A stretch of 64,000 nt of DNA from Candidatus Gastranaerophilales bacterium (GTDB taxonomy: Bacteria; Cyanobacteriota; Vampirovibrionia; Gastranaerophilales; Gastranaerophilaceae): the NCBI GenBank assembly GCA_944324405.1, contig CALUWF010000001.1, positions 62,001 through 126,000 of the forward strand. The letters are read 5' to 3'. This document shows positions 26,639 to 34,492 of the stretch, piece after piece. The notes under the pieces were generated by a model. It did not search any database. It saw nothing but the letters and a program-made list of their open reading frames with translations, and had not been told where the DNA came from. Within the stretch, counting starts at the first letter, position 1, and every line of letters begins with the position of its first letter. The translations under genes and the position numbers were made by a program.

Positions 26639-27244
26639 TTATTCCTCATTAAGCGCAACATTTACAAGTGCCGGTCTTAAAACTCTGTCTCCGAGCTTAT
26701 AACCTTTTTGCATTTGCGAAATAATTGTATTGTCCGGCTGTTCGTTAGTAGGCGTTTGCGCTATTGCCTCGTGTAAATTCGGATCAAATTCAGCCCCGAG
26801 AGCGTCAATTGTTTCAAGTCCGGCTTTTTTAAGAGTATCCAAGAGCTGTTTAAATGCTACTTCATAACTTTCTTTTACGCTCTTTGCATCTTCAACGTTT
26901 TCCAAAGACTCTTTTGCTCTTTCAAAAGTATCGAGAACGACAAGCAGCTTTGTCATTGTTTCGGCCGCACCGTATTTTAAAAGGCTTTCTCTTTCTTGTG
27001 CCTGACGTTTTCTAAAATTATCAAAATCAGCTGCAAGTCTTAAATATTTATTATTTAAATCTTCAAGCTCCGCTTTTAATTTTTCACGCTCATCCTCTTC
27101 TTGCGCTTCGCTGTTATCATTTTCACAAGTTGAGTTATCGCTTTCTTTTTCGTTGTTTGTTTCGTCTTCCTCTTTTTTTTCAAAAGGATTATTCGATGTA
27201 TCTATATCTTCATTGCTAATTTCGTTTTCATCATCAATGAACAT
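26639..27244 (-). CDS. grpE: Nucleotide exchange factor GrpE
   Basis: Releases ADP from DnaK. 201 residues: a very acidic N-terminal ~60 residues, the long dimer helix ([31 protein letters not shown]), and the C-terminal beta domain ending [21 protein letters not shown] strong AAGGAGG ribosome site (27251-27257 on the complement) precedes the start. No hrcA neighbour and no CIRCE element are visible. Confidence 0.97.
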   Translation of the reverse strand: MFIDDENEISNEDIDTSNNPFEKKEEDETNNEKESDNSTCENDNSEAQEEDEREKLKAELEDLNNKYLRLAADFDNFRKRQAQERESLLKYGAAETMTKLLVVLDTFERAKESLENVEDAKSVKESYEVAFKQLLDTLKKAGLETIDALGAEFDPNLHEAIAQTPTNEQPDNTIISQMQKGYKLGDRVLRPALVNVALNEE

Positions 27245-27277
27245 AACTAACCTCCTTGAAAACTTTTAATTAATAAT

Positions 27278-27305
27278 ATTATAAATTATCAATACATCTT
27301 GTCTA
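27278..27305 (-). promoter_or_regulatory. Promoter of grpE-dnaJ
   Basis: On the - strand TAGACA (27305-27300), 16-base spacer, perfect TATAAT (27283-27278). It looks like a housekeeping-type promoter rather than a heat-shock one. Confidence 0.6.
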
Positions 27306-27445
27306 TTTAAAATTTATTTTTTATTAATAATTCCCTTTGTTAAGTTTTGTTGCAAAACAGTGCAAAAATACTTAAAAACATTAAAGTATCACTAAAAATT
27401 GCCGAAGATATGTATACAGGAACAATAAAGTAAGGAGTGAGCCTT

Positions 27446-28174
27446 ATGGGAATGTCCGCCAGCCAGGCAAGATTTTTAATATTAACGGCACAAAAGAGCA
27501 ACAATGAGTATCAAGCTCAAAGAATTACTCATGAAAGACTTATGCTTGCCCAGGAAACGGAAGGCTGGACAACAGAGTATAACGACAAAATGAACAACAA
27601 AACTCTCCTGTTCAATGCAAACACTGCCTCCGATTCCGACCTATACAACTACAACCGCAAACTGACATACGACGATATTATCCGCTCCGAACAGGACGAT
27701 AACCCCGGACTGGGCGGCAGGCTTGTGACTACATCGGGTAAAGTTGTCGTACCCAAGCTTCCGCAGTTTGATGAAAACGGGCTTTCAGCAGACGGACTGA
27801 AAGAAAGCGACTACTTTGTAGATCCGGAAATCGGCAGAACTGATATGCTCCAAAATGCTCTTACAAACGGCGTATATTTTATCGAGCTGTATAAATATAC
27901 CGACGATACCGGAGAAGAAGGCGCTTCATGGCAAAAAGTCGATTATTCAAATACAACGGAAACAAAAATAAGCGAAGTCCTGGATAAAACAGATGACGCT
28001 GCGGCACAAGCGGAATACGATAAAATGCAATCTCTTTTCCAAAATAAAGACAAAAGTCTTGAAATGAGATTAAAACAATTAGAATCCGAGCACACCGCTC
28101 TTGAAACGGAAATTGAAAGTGTTCAAAAAGTTATTCAAAACAACGTTGAAACGTCATTTAAAACTTTCGGATAA
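27446..28174 (+). CDS. Lineage-specific protein with axial-protein-like ends
   Basis: 242 residues with no named family. I start it at ATG 27446: the AAGGAG at 27432-27437 is eight bases upstream, whereas the GTG at 27437 overlaps that ribosome site. The N-terminal helix (MSASQARFLILTAQKSNNEY QAQRI) and the C-terminal coiled coil (LEMRLKQLESEHTALETEIE, then SVQKVIQNNVETSFKTF) recall the paired terminal helices of flagellar axial and other type-III-exported proteins, but I see no conserved flagellar motif. The central part is polar with no Cys. Possibly secreted; this is inference. Confidence 0.7.
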   Translation: MGMSASQARFLILTAQKSNNEYQAQRITHERLMLAQETEGWTTEYNDKMNNKTLLFNANTASDSDLYNYNRKLTYDDIIRSEQDDNPGLGGRLVTTSGKVVVPKLPQFDENGLSADGLKESDYFVDPEIGRTDMLQNALTNGVYFIELYKYTDDTGEEGASWQKVDYSNTTETKISEVLDKTDDAAAQAEYDKMQSLFQNKDKSLEMRLKQLESEHTALETEIESVQKVIQNNVETSFKTFG

Positions 28175-28186
28175 AATAAAAATCGC

Positions 28187-28224
28187 AAAAAAATTCCTTA
28201 TATAAATATATAAGGAATTTTTTT
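28187..28224. terminator. Bidirectional terminator
   Basis: A near-perfect A/T-rich dyad, AAAAAAATTCCTTATATA (28187-28204) with TATATAAGGAATTTTTTT (28207-28224). It lies between two convergent genes and has A and T runs at both ends. Confidence 0.85.
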
Positions 28225-28236
28225 ATTATTTAAAAC

Positions 28237-28476
28237 TTACGCCGCAAAAAATATTTTGTGGCCGTCGGGGTTGTTTGTTCCGCCCAATCCGTTTTGAAAA
28301 TTTTGAGCTTTAAGCGCCAGCATTTGAGGATCTAAGCCCTGCTCTTGCATGCCTGAAAAACGCGGTTGCTCGCTTCTTCCTTCGGCACCTCCGGCTGCAC
28401 CCGAAACAAAAGGATTGACTTTCGGATTAAATTTTAAAGCTTCAAAATCATACCCGCCTATTGCATTAATTGACAT
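28237..28476 (-). CDS. Small lineage-specific protein
   Basis: 79 residues, MSINAIGGYDFEALKFNPKV onwards, Gly/Ala/Asn-rich with no membrane segment or Cys and a PRFSGMQ motif (Phe40, Gly42) similar to the Phe-x-Gly tag of other proteins here. The ATG has an AAGGG ribosome site 6-7 bases upstream and the gene ends against a terminator, which supports a real gene. Function unknown. Confidence 0.62.
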   Translation of the reverse strand: MSINAIGGYDFEALKFNPKVNPFVSGAAGGAEGRSEQPRFSGMQEQGLDPQMLALKAQNFQNGLGGTNNPDGHKIFFAA

Positions 28477-28564
28477 GATGAACCCTTATTTTTTTGCTAC
28501 ATATAAATAAAAACTTTTTAAGCAAAAAAATTGCATAAACGTTTACAAAATTTTACATTAATTA

Positions 28565-29047
28565 TTAATCATTCGTACAGGCAATGCAGTCTTTTTCCGT
28601 TAAAACGGATTTTGAAAGTTCTTCTCTTAATTTATTTGCATCCACAAATTCAATGGGCGAATTTTCGTCTTTTTGAAGATAAATTTTTTCAATTCCGGCT
28701 TGGACTATAAATCTTTTGCACAAAATGCATATAAAATTATGCCCCCATATATACATCGTCGCATCCTTGCATCTGTCTTGCCCTGCTTGAATTATGGCAT
28801 TTTGCTCCGCATGGATTGAACGACAGGTTTCATAACGAGTGCCGGAGGGGATATTATTTTTTATTCTGTAACAAAAACCAAGCTCCGCACAGGACACAAC
28901 TTTTGACGGAGTTCCGTTATAGCCGGTTGCTTTTATTTTCTTATCCTCCCCGACAATAACCGCCCCGACATGCGCCCTTAAACAGTTTGAGCGCGAAGCG
29001 CAAGTTTTTGCGATTTCCAAAAAATACTCATTCCACGGTTTAATCAT
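28565..29047 (-). CDS. dCMP deaminase family protein (ComEB-like)
   Basis: Zinc enzyme expected to convert dCMP to dUMP for thymidylate synthesis. 160 residues with VGAVIVGEDKKIKATGYNGTP near 26-45, the catalytic RSIHAEQNAII (His-Ala-Glu) near 78-88, and the zinc ligands in ICILCKRF (Cys-x2-Cys). A pair of additional cysteines (SCAELGFC) near 50-57 matches the extended zinc-rich form of ComEB-type enzymes. Confidence 0.9.
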   Translation of the reverse strand: MIKPWNEYFLEIAKTCASRSNCLRAHVGAVIVGEDKKIKATGYNGTPSKVVSCAELGFCYRIKNNIPSGTRYETCRSIHAEQNAIIQAGQDRCKDATMYIWGHNFICILCKRFIVQAGIEKIYLQKDENSPIEFVDANKLREELSKSVLTEKDCIACTND

Positions 29048-29117
29048 AATTTCGCACCTGAAATACTCAACACTAAAAAACTAACACAAGATATTTAAGA
29101 TATCAAGAAGGGAAGCT

Positions 29118-29366
29118 TTACTCTCCCTTAAGCCCCGCCCAATGCTTATTTTCATCCAATCTTACCCTGTAGCCCAAAATTGCGGCAATATCTTGAAATT
29201 CGCTCCATTTAACCGTTTCATTTATTAATTTTCTCGAAAGGTTTGACTGACTTATATTATAACCATAAGTATCATTCAAACTCTTTGCCAGTGCACTTAA
29301 AGAAACATTGCGCCTTAGGAGCATCATTTTTACAATTTCTCTAACACTTATTTTTTGTTCGGTCAT
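29118..29366 (-). CDS. Small helix-turn-helix regulator
   Basis: An 82-residue XRE-like DNA-binding protein. LRRNVSLSALAKSLNDTYGY then NISQSNLSRKLINETVKWSE and FQDIAAILGYRVRL form helices 1-5, with the recognition helix at SQSNLSRKL. It is divergent from the large glycine-rich prepilin-like gene, and two adjacent 20-bp palindromes lie between them (29407-29446), about 40 bases from this start; it most likely binds them and controls both genes. No partner toxin gene is next to it. Confidence 0.82.
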   Translation of the reverse strand: MTEQKISVREIVKMMLLRRNVSLSALAKSLNDTYGYNISQSNLSRKLINETVKWSEFQDIAAILGYRVRLDENKHWAGLKGE

Positions 29367-29406
29367 ATTATTTAATTTTCTATAAAATTCATACTTGTTT
29401 GACTTG

Positions 29407-29446
29407 TTATATCAATATTGATATAATTATATCGATATTGATATAA
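29407..29446. promoter_or_regulatory. Two adjacent 20-bp palindromic operators
   Basis: TTATATCAATATTGATATAA at 29407-29426 is a perfect 20-bp palindrome. TTATATCGATATTGATATAA at 29427-29446 is the same with one base changed. They abut exactly, so centres are 20 bp apart (about two helix turns). The placement between divergent HTH and prepilin-like genes indicates repressor binding sites. Confidence 0.85.
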
Positions 29447-29447
29447 A
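29418..29447 (+). promoter_or_regulatory. Promoter of the prepilin-like gene, inside the operators
   Basis: TTGATA (29418-29423), 18-base spacer, TATAAA (29442-29447). The -35 lies in the first palindrome and the -10 in the second, so bound repressor would block polymerase. Confidence 0.5.
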
Positions 29448-29475
29448 TTAAGATACGAAGGGAGAGTCGCACTGT

Positions 29476-31869
29476 ATGACTCCGAAATTTTGCATTGCCT
29501 TTTTAAGGCAAACCGTTGTTTTTTTAAAGCGCCCAAAGAATACACAGGCGGGCCATAGCGCCTTTACACTTGCAGAGCTTCTTGTTGCGGTGCTTATTAT
29601 CTCTATTATTTTAACCGCTTTAGCGCCTGTTATAACAAAAAGGGTGGTTGATAACATAAAAGTTAACGCAATAACAAAAAGCGGCAAACTGTTTTTATTT
29701 GACAAAACAGACCCTAATTGCAAAGCTGTTGCGGGTAAAAACTCTCTGGACTGCACTTTTGAAACCGACGCCGACACAAGAAATGTGGGAGTTATTGTCG
29801 TATCAGGCGGGGGCGGAGGAGCGGGAGCGACCAATCCTACCATGCTCTACAACCAAAAATTATCCACAACTAACGGAACAAAAGAAATTAAAATCACCAA
29901 AAATATGACAAACGTAAGGATTAACTACCTCTCAGGCTCAGGTGCGGGAGGCGGGGGCGGAGCATACTCGCAGGACGGCAGCAGCGGGCCGCAGTCACAA
30001 GCAGATTGCGATCCTTATTATGCTAAATTTATTCCGGCTTCCATGAATGGTCTGGATGGAAAAAATTTATGCGTTACAAAATATAATGTTGGAGATACTG
30101 GAGCACCCCCGGTACCTTCTGAAGCAATCAAGGCTTCACCTTTTATAACTTGTTCAGACCCAAAATGTTGCTTATTAAGTACATGCAATTACAGCAACTA
30201 CGATACTTGCTACAGGGCGGCATGCAGATTTACCATGGCAGATAAGGCATGTCAAAACTGGGCGCCCGGTAATACAAAAGCTGGAGATTGGAGATTGCCT
30301 ACCAAAGAAGAAGCCTCCGGCTGGTCAATACATATGGATGAGATTAACAACTTTATGGGTACCAATGGTGCAAACTTTTGCGGTTCATGTGTAGCAGGTA
30401 TTTGTGACCAATATGGACATGCATACTGTAATCATGTAACCAATATGAATGCACAATATTGGCCTTTTCACTACTGGCTTAAAACAGGAAACCAAATAGG
30501 AGAATTTTATATTGTAAATGGTCAAATTACCGCTGTTGGCGACTCATATGACGGATTTTATTATTCTGCACGCTGCGTTCTTGAAGGCGGTACTGCAAAA
30601 TACTCCTCATTTGGCGGCGGGGGCGGGGGCGGCGCTGCCTATGTAAAAAGTTATACCATCCCGCAAGACATTATAAAATCAGCAGTCGGCGGCAAAATAA
30701 CTCTATACGCGGCAGCAGGCGGCAGTTCGGGAGCCGCCGCATCCGACAAAAACCAAGCGGCATCATCAGGCGGCGCGGGCAAAGAATCATATATTTACGT
30801 GTATAACAGCGCAAATAAACTCATCTGGGGCTATAAAACACCCGGCGGGTTAGCAGGCGGCGGCGCTAAGGCGGACGGTTACGGAACAGGCGGAGCGCAA
30901 AGGGCTGTAAACAGCTGCCAAGAATATAACGGAAGCGCTTGGAAAAGCGTAAGCTGCTCCGGTTACGGGCCCAACGGTGAAGACGGGCAGGCAGTCACAA
31001 ATTCTTCAACACCTGCCTCGGGTAATGGCGGCAACGGGGGCGGCTCGGCTTACGAATACTCATCTTACACAGGAGGCGGCGCCGGCGGAAATTCCGCTAC
31101 GCATGACGGCTATCAAGGCTCACGCTGGGGCGCGGGCGGTGGCGGAGGAACGGTTAGATTTGTCGTAAGTGCCGGTAATTCAACAATATACAAAGGCAAA
31201 GGCGGCAAAGGCGCAAACGGAATAGCCGAAATTTATTATGATATCATCTATGAAGCCGCAGCCGGAGGCGGGGGCGGAGGAGGAGCGTTTGCAAGAGTTG
31301 AAAGCGTAAGCGTATCACCTTCGACAAAATATACAATCCGTGTCGGCAGCGGAGGTAAGGGCGGCTCTGTTGCAAATAACGGAGCGGACGGCGGCGAAAG
31401 TGTCGTTACATTTGGCTCAAATAAAATAAGTGCAAGCGGAGGGGGCGGCGGAAAAATAGGAACTTCGGCAACCGCAAGTACAAGTGTTGTACAAGGAAAA
31501 GGCGGGACTTTAGGACAGGTATTAAGCGCAATTAGCGACACTAAAGAAAACGGCAGAGCGGGCACGGACGCAACAACTCAAAGTGACGGAAGCTGGGGCG
31601 GTGTCGGAGGAAATTCAGGCATAGATACAACAGGCGGCTGCGGCGGATTATTTAAAAATACCTCCGTTTGTACAAATACAAACGTGCAGGGGCAGAGTGT
31701 CTTATTTACCGCACCCATAAATATATTTGACACGGCGGAATACGGTTCGGCAGGCGCAGGCGGCGGGGGCGGAGCCTGGGGTAATGACCTGACCATACAT
31801 CCTAACCCCGGCGGCGGCGGAGACGGACAAAACGGATATGTCTACATCTTCTGGGTAAATTACAAGTAA
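29476..31869 (+). CDS. Giant glycine-rich prepilin-like surface protein
   Basis: 797 residues. After a basic leader comes a class III/type IV prepilin N-terminus, SAFTLAELLVAVLIISIILT near 28-47, with Glu at +5; the base before the cleavage Phe is Ala instead of the common Gly. The rest is exported: Cys-poor glycine-rich blocks (GGGGGGG runs near 380, 520, 595, 660, 760) alternate with strand-rich segments such as KYTIRVGSGGKG. Between ~170 and 375 sits a Cys-rich domain (about 12 Cys) with GDWRLPTKEEASGW and YYSARCVLEGG, resembling the lectin-like FISUMP/DUF1566 fold. GAAGGGAGAG at 29457-29466 is the ribosome site. It is probably a pilus-assembled or surface adhesin, matched in the window by pilT. 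Base composition is GC-richer than its neighbours because of the glycine codons. Confidence 0.85.
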   Translation: MTPKFCIAFLRQTVVFLKRPKNTQAGHSAFTLAELLVAVLIISIILTALAPVITKRVVDNIKVNAITKSGKLFLFDKTDPNCKAVAGKNSLDCTFETDADTRNVGVIVVSGGGGGAGATNPTMLYNQKLSTTNGTKEIKITKNMTNVRINYLSGSGAGGGGGAYSQDGSSGPQSQADCDPYYAKFIPASMNGLDGKNLCVTKYNVGDTGAPPVPSEAIKASPFITCSDPKCCLLSTCNYSNYDTCYRAACRFTMADKACQNWAPGNTKAGDWRLPTKEEASGWSIHMDEINNFMGTNGANFCGSCVAGICDQYGHAYCNHVTNMNAQYWPFHYWLKTGNQIGEFYIVNGQITAVGDSYDGFYYSARCVLEGGTAKYSSFGGGGGGGAAYVKSYTIPQDIIKSAVGGKITLYAAAGGSSGAAASDKNQAASSGGAGKESYIYVYNSANKLIWGYKTPGGLAGGGAKADGYGTGGAQRAVNSCQEYNGSAWKSVSCSGYGPNGEDGQAVTNSSTPASGNGGNGGGSAYEYSSYTGGGAGGNSATHDGYQGSRWGAGGGGGTVRFVVSAGNSTIYKGKGGKGANGIAEIYYDIIYEAAAGGGGGGGAFARVESVSVSPSTKYTIRVGSGGKGGSVANNGADGGESVVTFGSNKISASGGGGGKIGTSATASTSVVQGKGGTLGQVLSAISDTKENGRAGTDATTQSDGSWGGVGGNSGIDTTGGCGGLFKNTSVCTNTNVQGQSVLFTAPINIFDTAEYGSAGAGGGGGAWGNDLTIHPNPGGGGDGQNGYVYIFWVNYK

Positions 31870-31891
31870 CAATGATGTTTTTCGTATCACT

Positions 31892-31930
31892 CGGGCGCAA
31901 CTCCAGGTATAAAAAAGGCGCCCGTTTTCT
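31892..31930 (+). terminator. Rho-independent terminator
   Basis: CGGGCGC (31892-31898) with GCGCCCG (31918-31924), then TTTTCTTATTTTT. 22 bases after the prepilin-like gene. Confidence 0.85.
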
Positions 31931-32058
31931 TATTTTTTTCTTGCAAAAAAGTAAAAACACCGCTAAAATATAAAATATTCAACTATGCGAGCAATAGATT
32001 TTTAAAAGAAATTCTGCTCTATGGTCTGAAAACAATTTACAAACTAAAGGAGACCAAA

Positions 32059-32337
32059 ATGTACCAAGACGAAACCCTTAAATGCGAAGACTGCGGCAAA
32101 GAATTTGTCTTTAGCACGGGTGAACAAGAGTTCTATGCTGAAAAAGGTTTGGTAAACAAACCCAAAAGATGTCCCGAGTGCAGAAAGGAACGCAGACAGA
32201 AAAACAGAAGAAAAATGCATGATGCAGTATGTTCCCAATGCGGAGCAAAAACCAAAGTTCCTTTTAAACCTATTGAGGGCAAAGAAATCTATTGCAAGGA
32301 ATGCTATCAAAAAAGACAAAGTGAAGCAAATGTTTAA
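32059..32337 (+). CDS. Zinc-ribbon protein
   Basis: 92 residues with three or four Cys-x2-Cys pairs: CEDCGKEF at 9-16, CPECRKERR near 42-50, CSQCGAK near 61-67 and CKECYQKR near 78-85. The first half matches the CxxC-x-G-x-EF ... NKPKRCPxC pattern of the probable zinc-binding domain family found in Firmicutes and cyanobacteria. Probably binds nucleic acid or protein. AAGGAG at 32047-32052 is the ribosome site and it has its own terminator. Confidence 0.88.
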   Translation: MYQDETLKCEDCGKEFVFSTGEQEFYAEKGLVNKPKRCPECRKERRQKNRRKMHDAVCSQCGAKTKVPFKPIEGKEIYCKECYQKRQSEANV

Positions 32338-32342
32338 AATTC

Positions 32343-32375
32343 AAGCCGCCCTTCAAATTAAGGGGCGGCTTTTTT
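32343..32375 (+). terminator. Rho-independent terminator
   Basis: AAGCCGCCC (32343-32351) with GGGCGGCTT (32363-32371), then T. Confidence 0.9.
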
Positions 32376-32460
32376 AATACAAAATCAATACAAAAAGGTA
32401 TTTTAAATTATTCGGAGTTATGGTTTAATATAGTTGTAAAAGGGCTTATGGACGAGAAAA

Positions 32461-33699
32461 ATGTTTAGTGAGCATGTTTTGGCAATGATACTTGCGGGCG
32501 GACAAGGAAAAAGGCTTTTCCCGCTTACGCGCGACAGAGCAAAGCCTGCCGTCCCTTTTGGCGGCAGATACAGAATTATAGACTTTGTTTTAAATAATTT
32601 TGTAAATTCAGGCTTTTACAAAATAAAGGTTTTAACACAGTACAAATCGGATTCGCTAAACAAACACATCTCGCGCGGCTGGAATTTATCATCATCAGTC
32701 GGACAGTATGTTGACTGTATTCCGGCACAAATGAGAACGGACGGCTCCTGGTATAAGGGTACGGCAGATGCCATTTATCAGAAGCTGAACCACATATTGG
32801 ATGATAATTTTAAGATTGTATGCGTTTTTGGCGGAGATCACATATACAAAATGAATGTCCGCCAGATGATAGATTATCATATTGAAAAAGAAGCGGATCT
32901 TACAATATCCGCTATTCCGATTCCAATTGAACTTGCTGGCGAATACGGCATTATGGAAGTGGACGAGTCCTGGCGCCTTATAAATTTTGTCGAAAAGCCA
33001 AAACATACACCAAAACACATTCCCGGTGACCCCACAAAGTGCCTTGCTTCTATGGGAAATTATGTATTTAAACCCGAAAAGCTTATCGGCGAACTTGAAG
33101 CGGACGCGCTGGATGAGGCATCATCACATGACTTTGGCAAAAATATTATACCTAATATGCTAAAGGGCGGAAGAGCCGTATATATTTACGATTTTGCCTC
33201 AAACACATACCCCGGCATGAGTGACTCGGAGCGCGGATATTGGAGAGATGTGGGCAACGTTGACAGTTACTGGCAGGCGAATATGGACTTGCTTGAATAC
33301 AGTCCGGAATTAAATTTATATTCAAGAGATTGGCCGCTTCGCACTTTTAACTATAATTACCCCCCGGCAAAGTTCATCTGGGACGAAGATAAACGTGTCG
33401 GTATGGCAAAGAATTCACTTGTATCGGAAGGCTGTATTATAAGCGGCGGCTCACTTTCGCGCTGCGTTTTGTCGCCAAAGGTAAAAATAAACAGCTACTC
33501 AACTATTTCAAATTCAATTCTTCTTGAAAATGTAAATGTCGGACGACACGTACACATAAACCGCGCCATAATCGACAAAAACGTCATTATCCCGCCATAT
33601 ACGGAGATAGGATTTAATAAAGAAGACGACATAAAACGCGGTTTTTACGTATCAAACGACGGCATAACCGTTGTGCCCAAAGACTCTATACTAAATTAA
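32461..33699 (+). CDS. glgC: Glucose-1-phosphate adenylyltransferase
   Basis: Makes ADP-glucose from glucose-1-phosphate and ATP, the committed step of glycogen synthesis. 412 residues, typical length. N-terminal AMILAGGQGKRLFPLTRDRA, KPAVPFGGRYRIIDFVLNNF, VFGGDHIYKMN, and a C-terminal left-handed beta-helix (SRCVLSPKVKINSYSTISNS). Its presence points to glycogen storage. No other glg gene is near. The 3' end overlaps murI by 14 bases on the other strand. Confidence 0.96.
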   Translation: MFSEHVLAMILAGGQGKRLFPLTRDRAKPAVPFGGRYRIIDFVLNNFVNSGFYKIKVLTQYKSDSLNKHISRGWNLSSSVGQYVDCIPAQMRTDGSWYKGTADAIYQKLNHILDDNFKIVCVFGGDHIYKMNVRQMIDYHIEKEADLTISAIPIPIELAGEYGIMEVDESWRLINFVEKPKHTPKHIPGDPTKCLASMGNYVFKPEKLIGELEADALDEASSHDFGKNIIPNMLKGGRAVYIYDFASNTYPGMSDSERGYWRDVGNVDSYWQANMDLLEYSPELNLYSRDWPLRTFNYNYPPAKFIWDEDKRVGMAKNSLVSEGCIISGGSLSRCVLSPKVKINSYSTISNSILLENVNVGRHVHINRAIIDKNVIIPPYTEIGFNKEDDIKRGFYVSNDGITVVPKDSILN

Positions 33700-34492
33700 A
33701 CTGCGGCATTTCAACTTTTTTGACTTCTTTTTTAATGTCAAAAAAGAGTTTTGCGCTTTTTTTGAATTCGCAAGGGTCACCCGTGACGTAAAAATCAATA
33801 TCACCAATATCGTCGGTGTTTTTAATAACTGAGCATATACTCTTTGCGAGGCTTCCCGCGGGATTAAAAAATATTTCACGCGGCACATACTTTGAAAACA
33901 TATCAAGAAGATAAGGGTAATGCGTACAGCCCAAAATTACTCTTTTTGCCTTATTTTCAAGTACAATGTTCATCTTTTCTTCAATAAGTTTTTTGCTCTC
34001 TTGTGTATCATAAAGCCTGTTTTCAACAATTTCCACAAACCCGGGACATGGTATTTCACAAACTTTTAAACAAGGGTTGGCTTTATGAATTTCGTTTGCA
34101 TACTTGCCGCTCTTTGCCGTTGCAACAGTTGATAAAACGCATATACAATCCCCTGCTTCAAGCCCCTGCGCTGCGGCATAGGCAGCACTTTGAATAAGCG
34201 GAAAAATTCTCAAGCCCTTAGGGGTGAATTCTTTTTTTAAATCTTCGTATGTTAAAGCAGAGGTTGTATTACAAGCAATTGCAATATCTTTTACACCCAG
34301 AGTCAGGAAAAAATTTAAAATATTCCTGTTGAAAAAAAGTATTTCATCTTTTGTTTTCGAGCCATAGGGGAGATTTTTTGTATCACCCAGATAGATGTAT
34401 TTTGATGAGGGCAAAACCTTGACAAGTTCGGATAAGACGGTCAAACCGCCGACACCTGAATCCATAACGCCTATTGTATCACTGTATGTCAT
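33686..34492 (-). CDS. murI: Glutamate racemase
   Basis: Supplies D-glutamate for peptidoglycan. 268 residues with GVMDSGVGGLTVLSEL near 8-23, the first catalytic cysteine in AIACNTTSAL near 72-81, and the second in ILGCTHYPYL near 186-195. Its ATG overlaps the stop of the amidase by four bases (ATGA), so two cell-wall genes are co-translated. Confidence 0.97.
   Translation of the reverse strand: MTYSDTIGVMDSGVGGLTVLSELVKVLPSSKYIYLGDTKNLPYGSKTKDEILFFNRNILNFFLTLGVKDIAIACNTTSALTYEDLKKEFTPKGLRIFPLIQSAAYAAAQGLEAGDCICVLSTVATAKSGKYANEIHKANPCLKVCEIPCPGFVEIVENRLYDTQESKKLIEEKMNIVLENKAKRVILGCTHYPYLLDMFSKYVPREIFFNPAGSLAKSICSVIKNTDDIGDIDFYVTGDPCEFKKSAKLFFDIKKEVKKVEMPQFNLV

Noticed and set aside
27437-27446. 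GTG start at 27437 for the following gene
   Set aside because: The GTG overlaps the AAGGAG ribosome site; the ATG at 27446 has correct spacing.
31248-31890. Proline-rich open frames on the - strand opposite the glycine-rich prepilin-like gene
   Set aside because: They are complements of GGC/GGA glycine codons; no ribosome sites, and Pro-rich peptides like these are the expected shadow.
32695-33018. 107-residue - strand frame inside glgC
   Set aside because: It is the antisense of a well-conserved enzyme and has no ribosome site.
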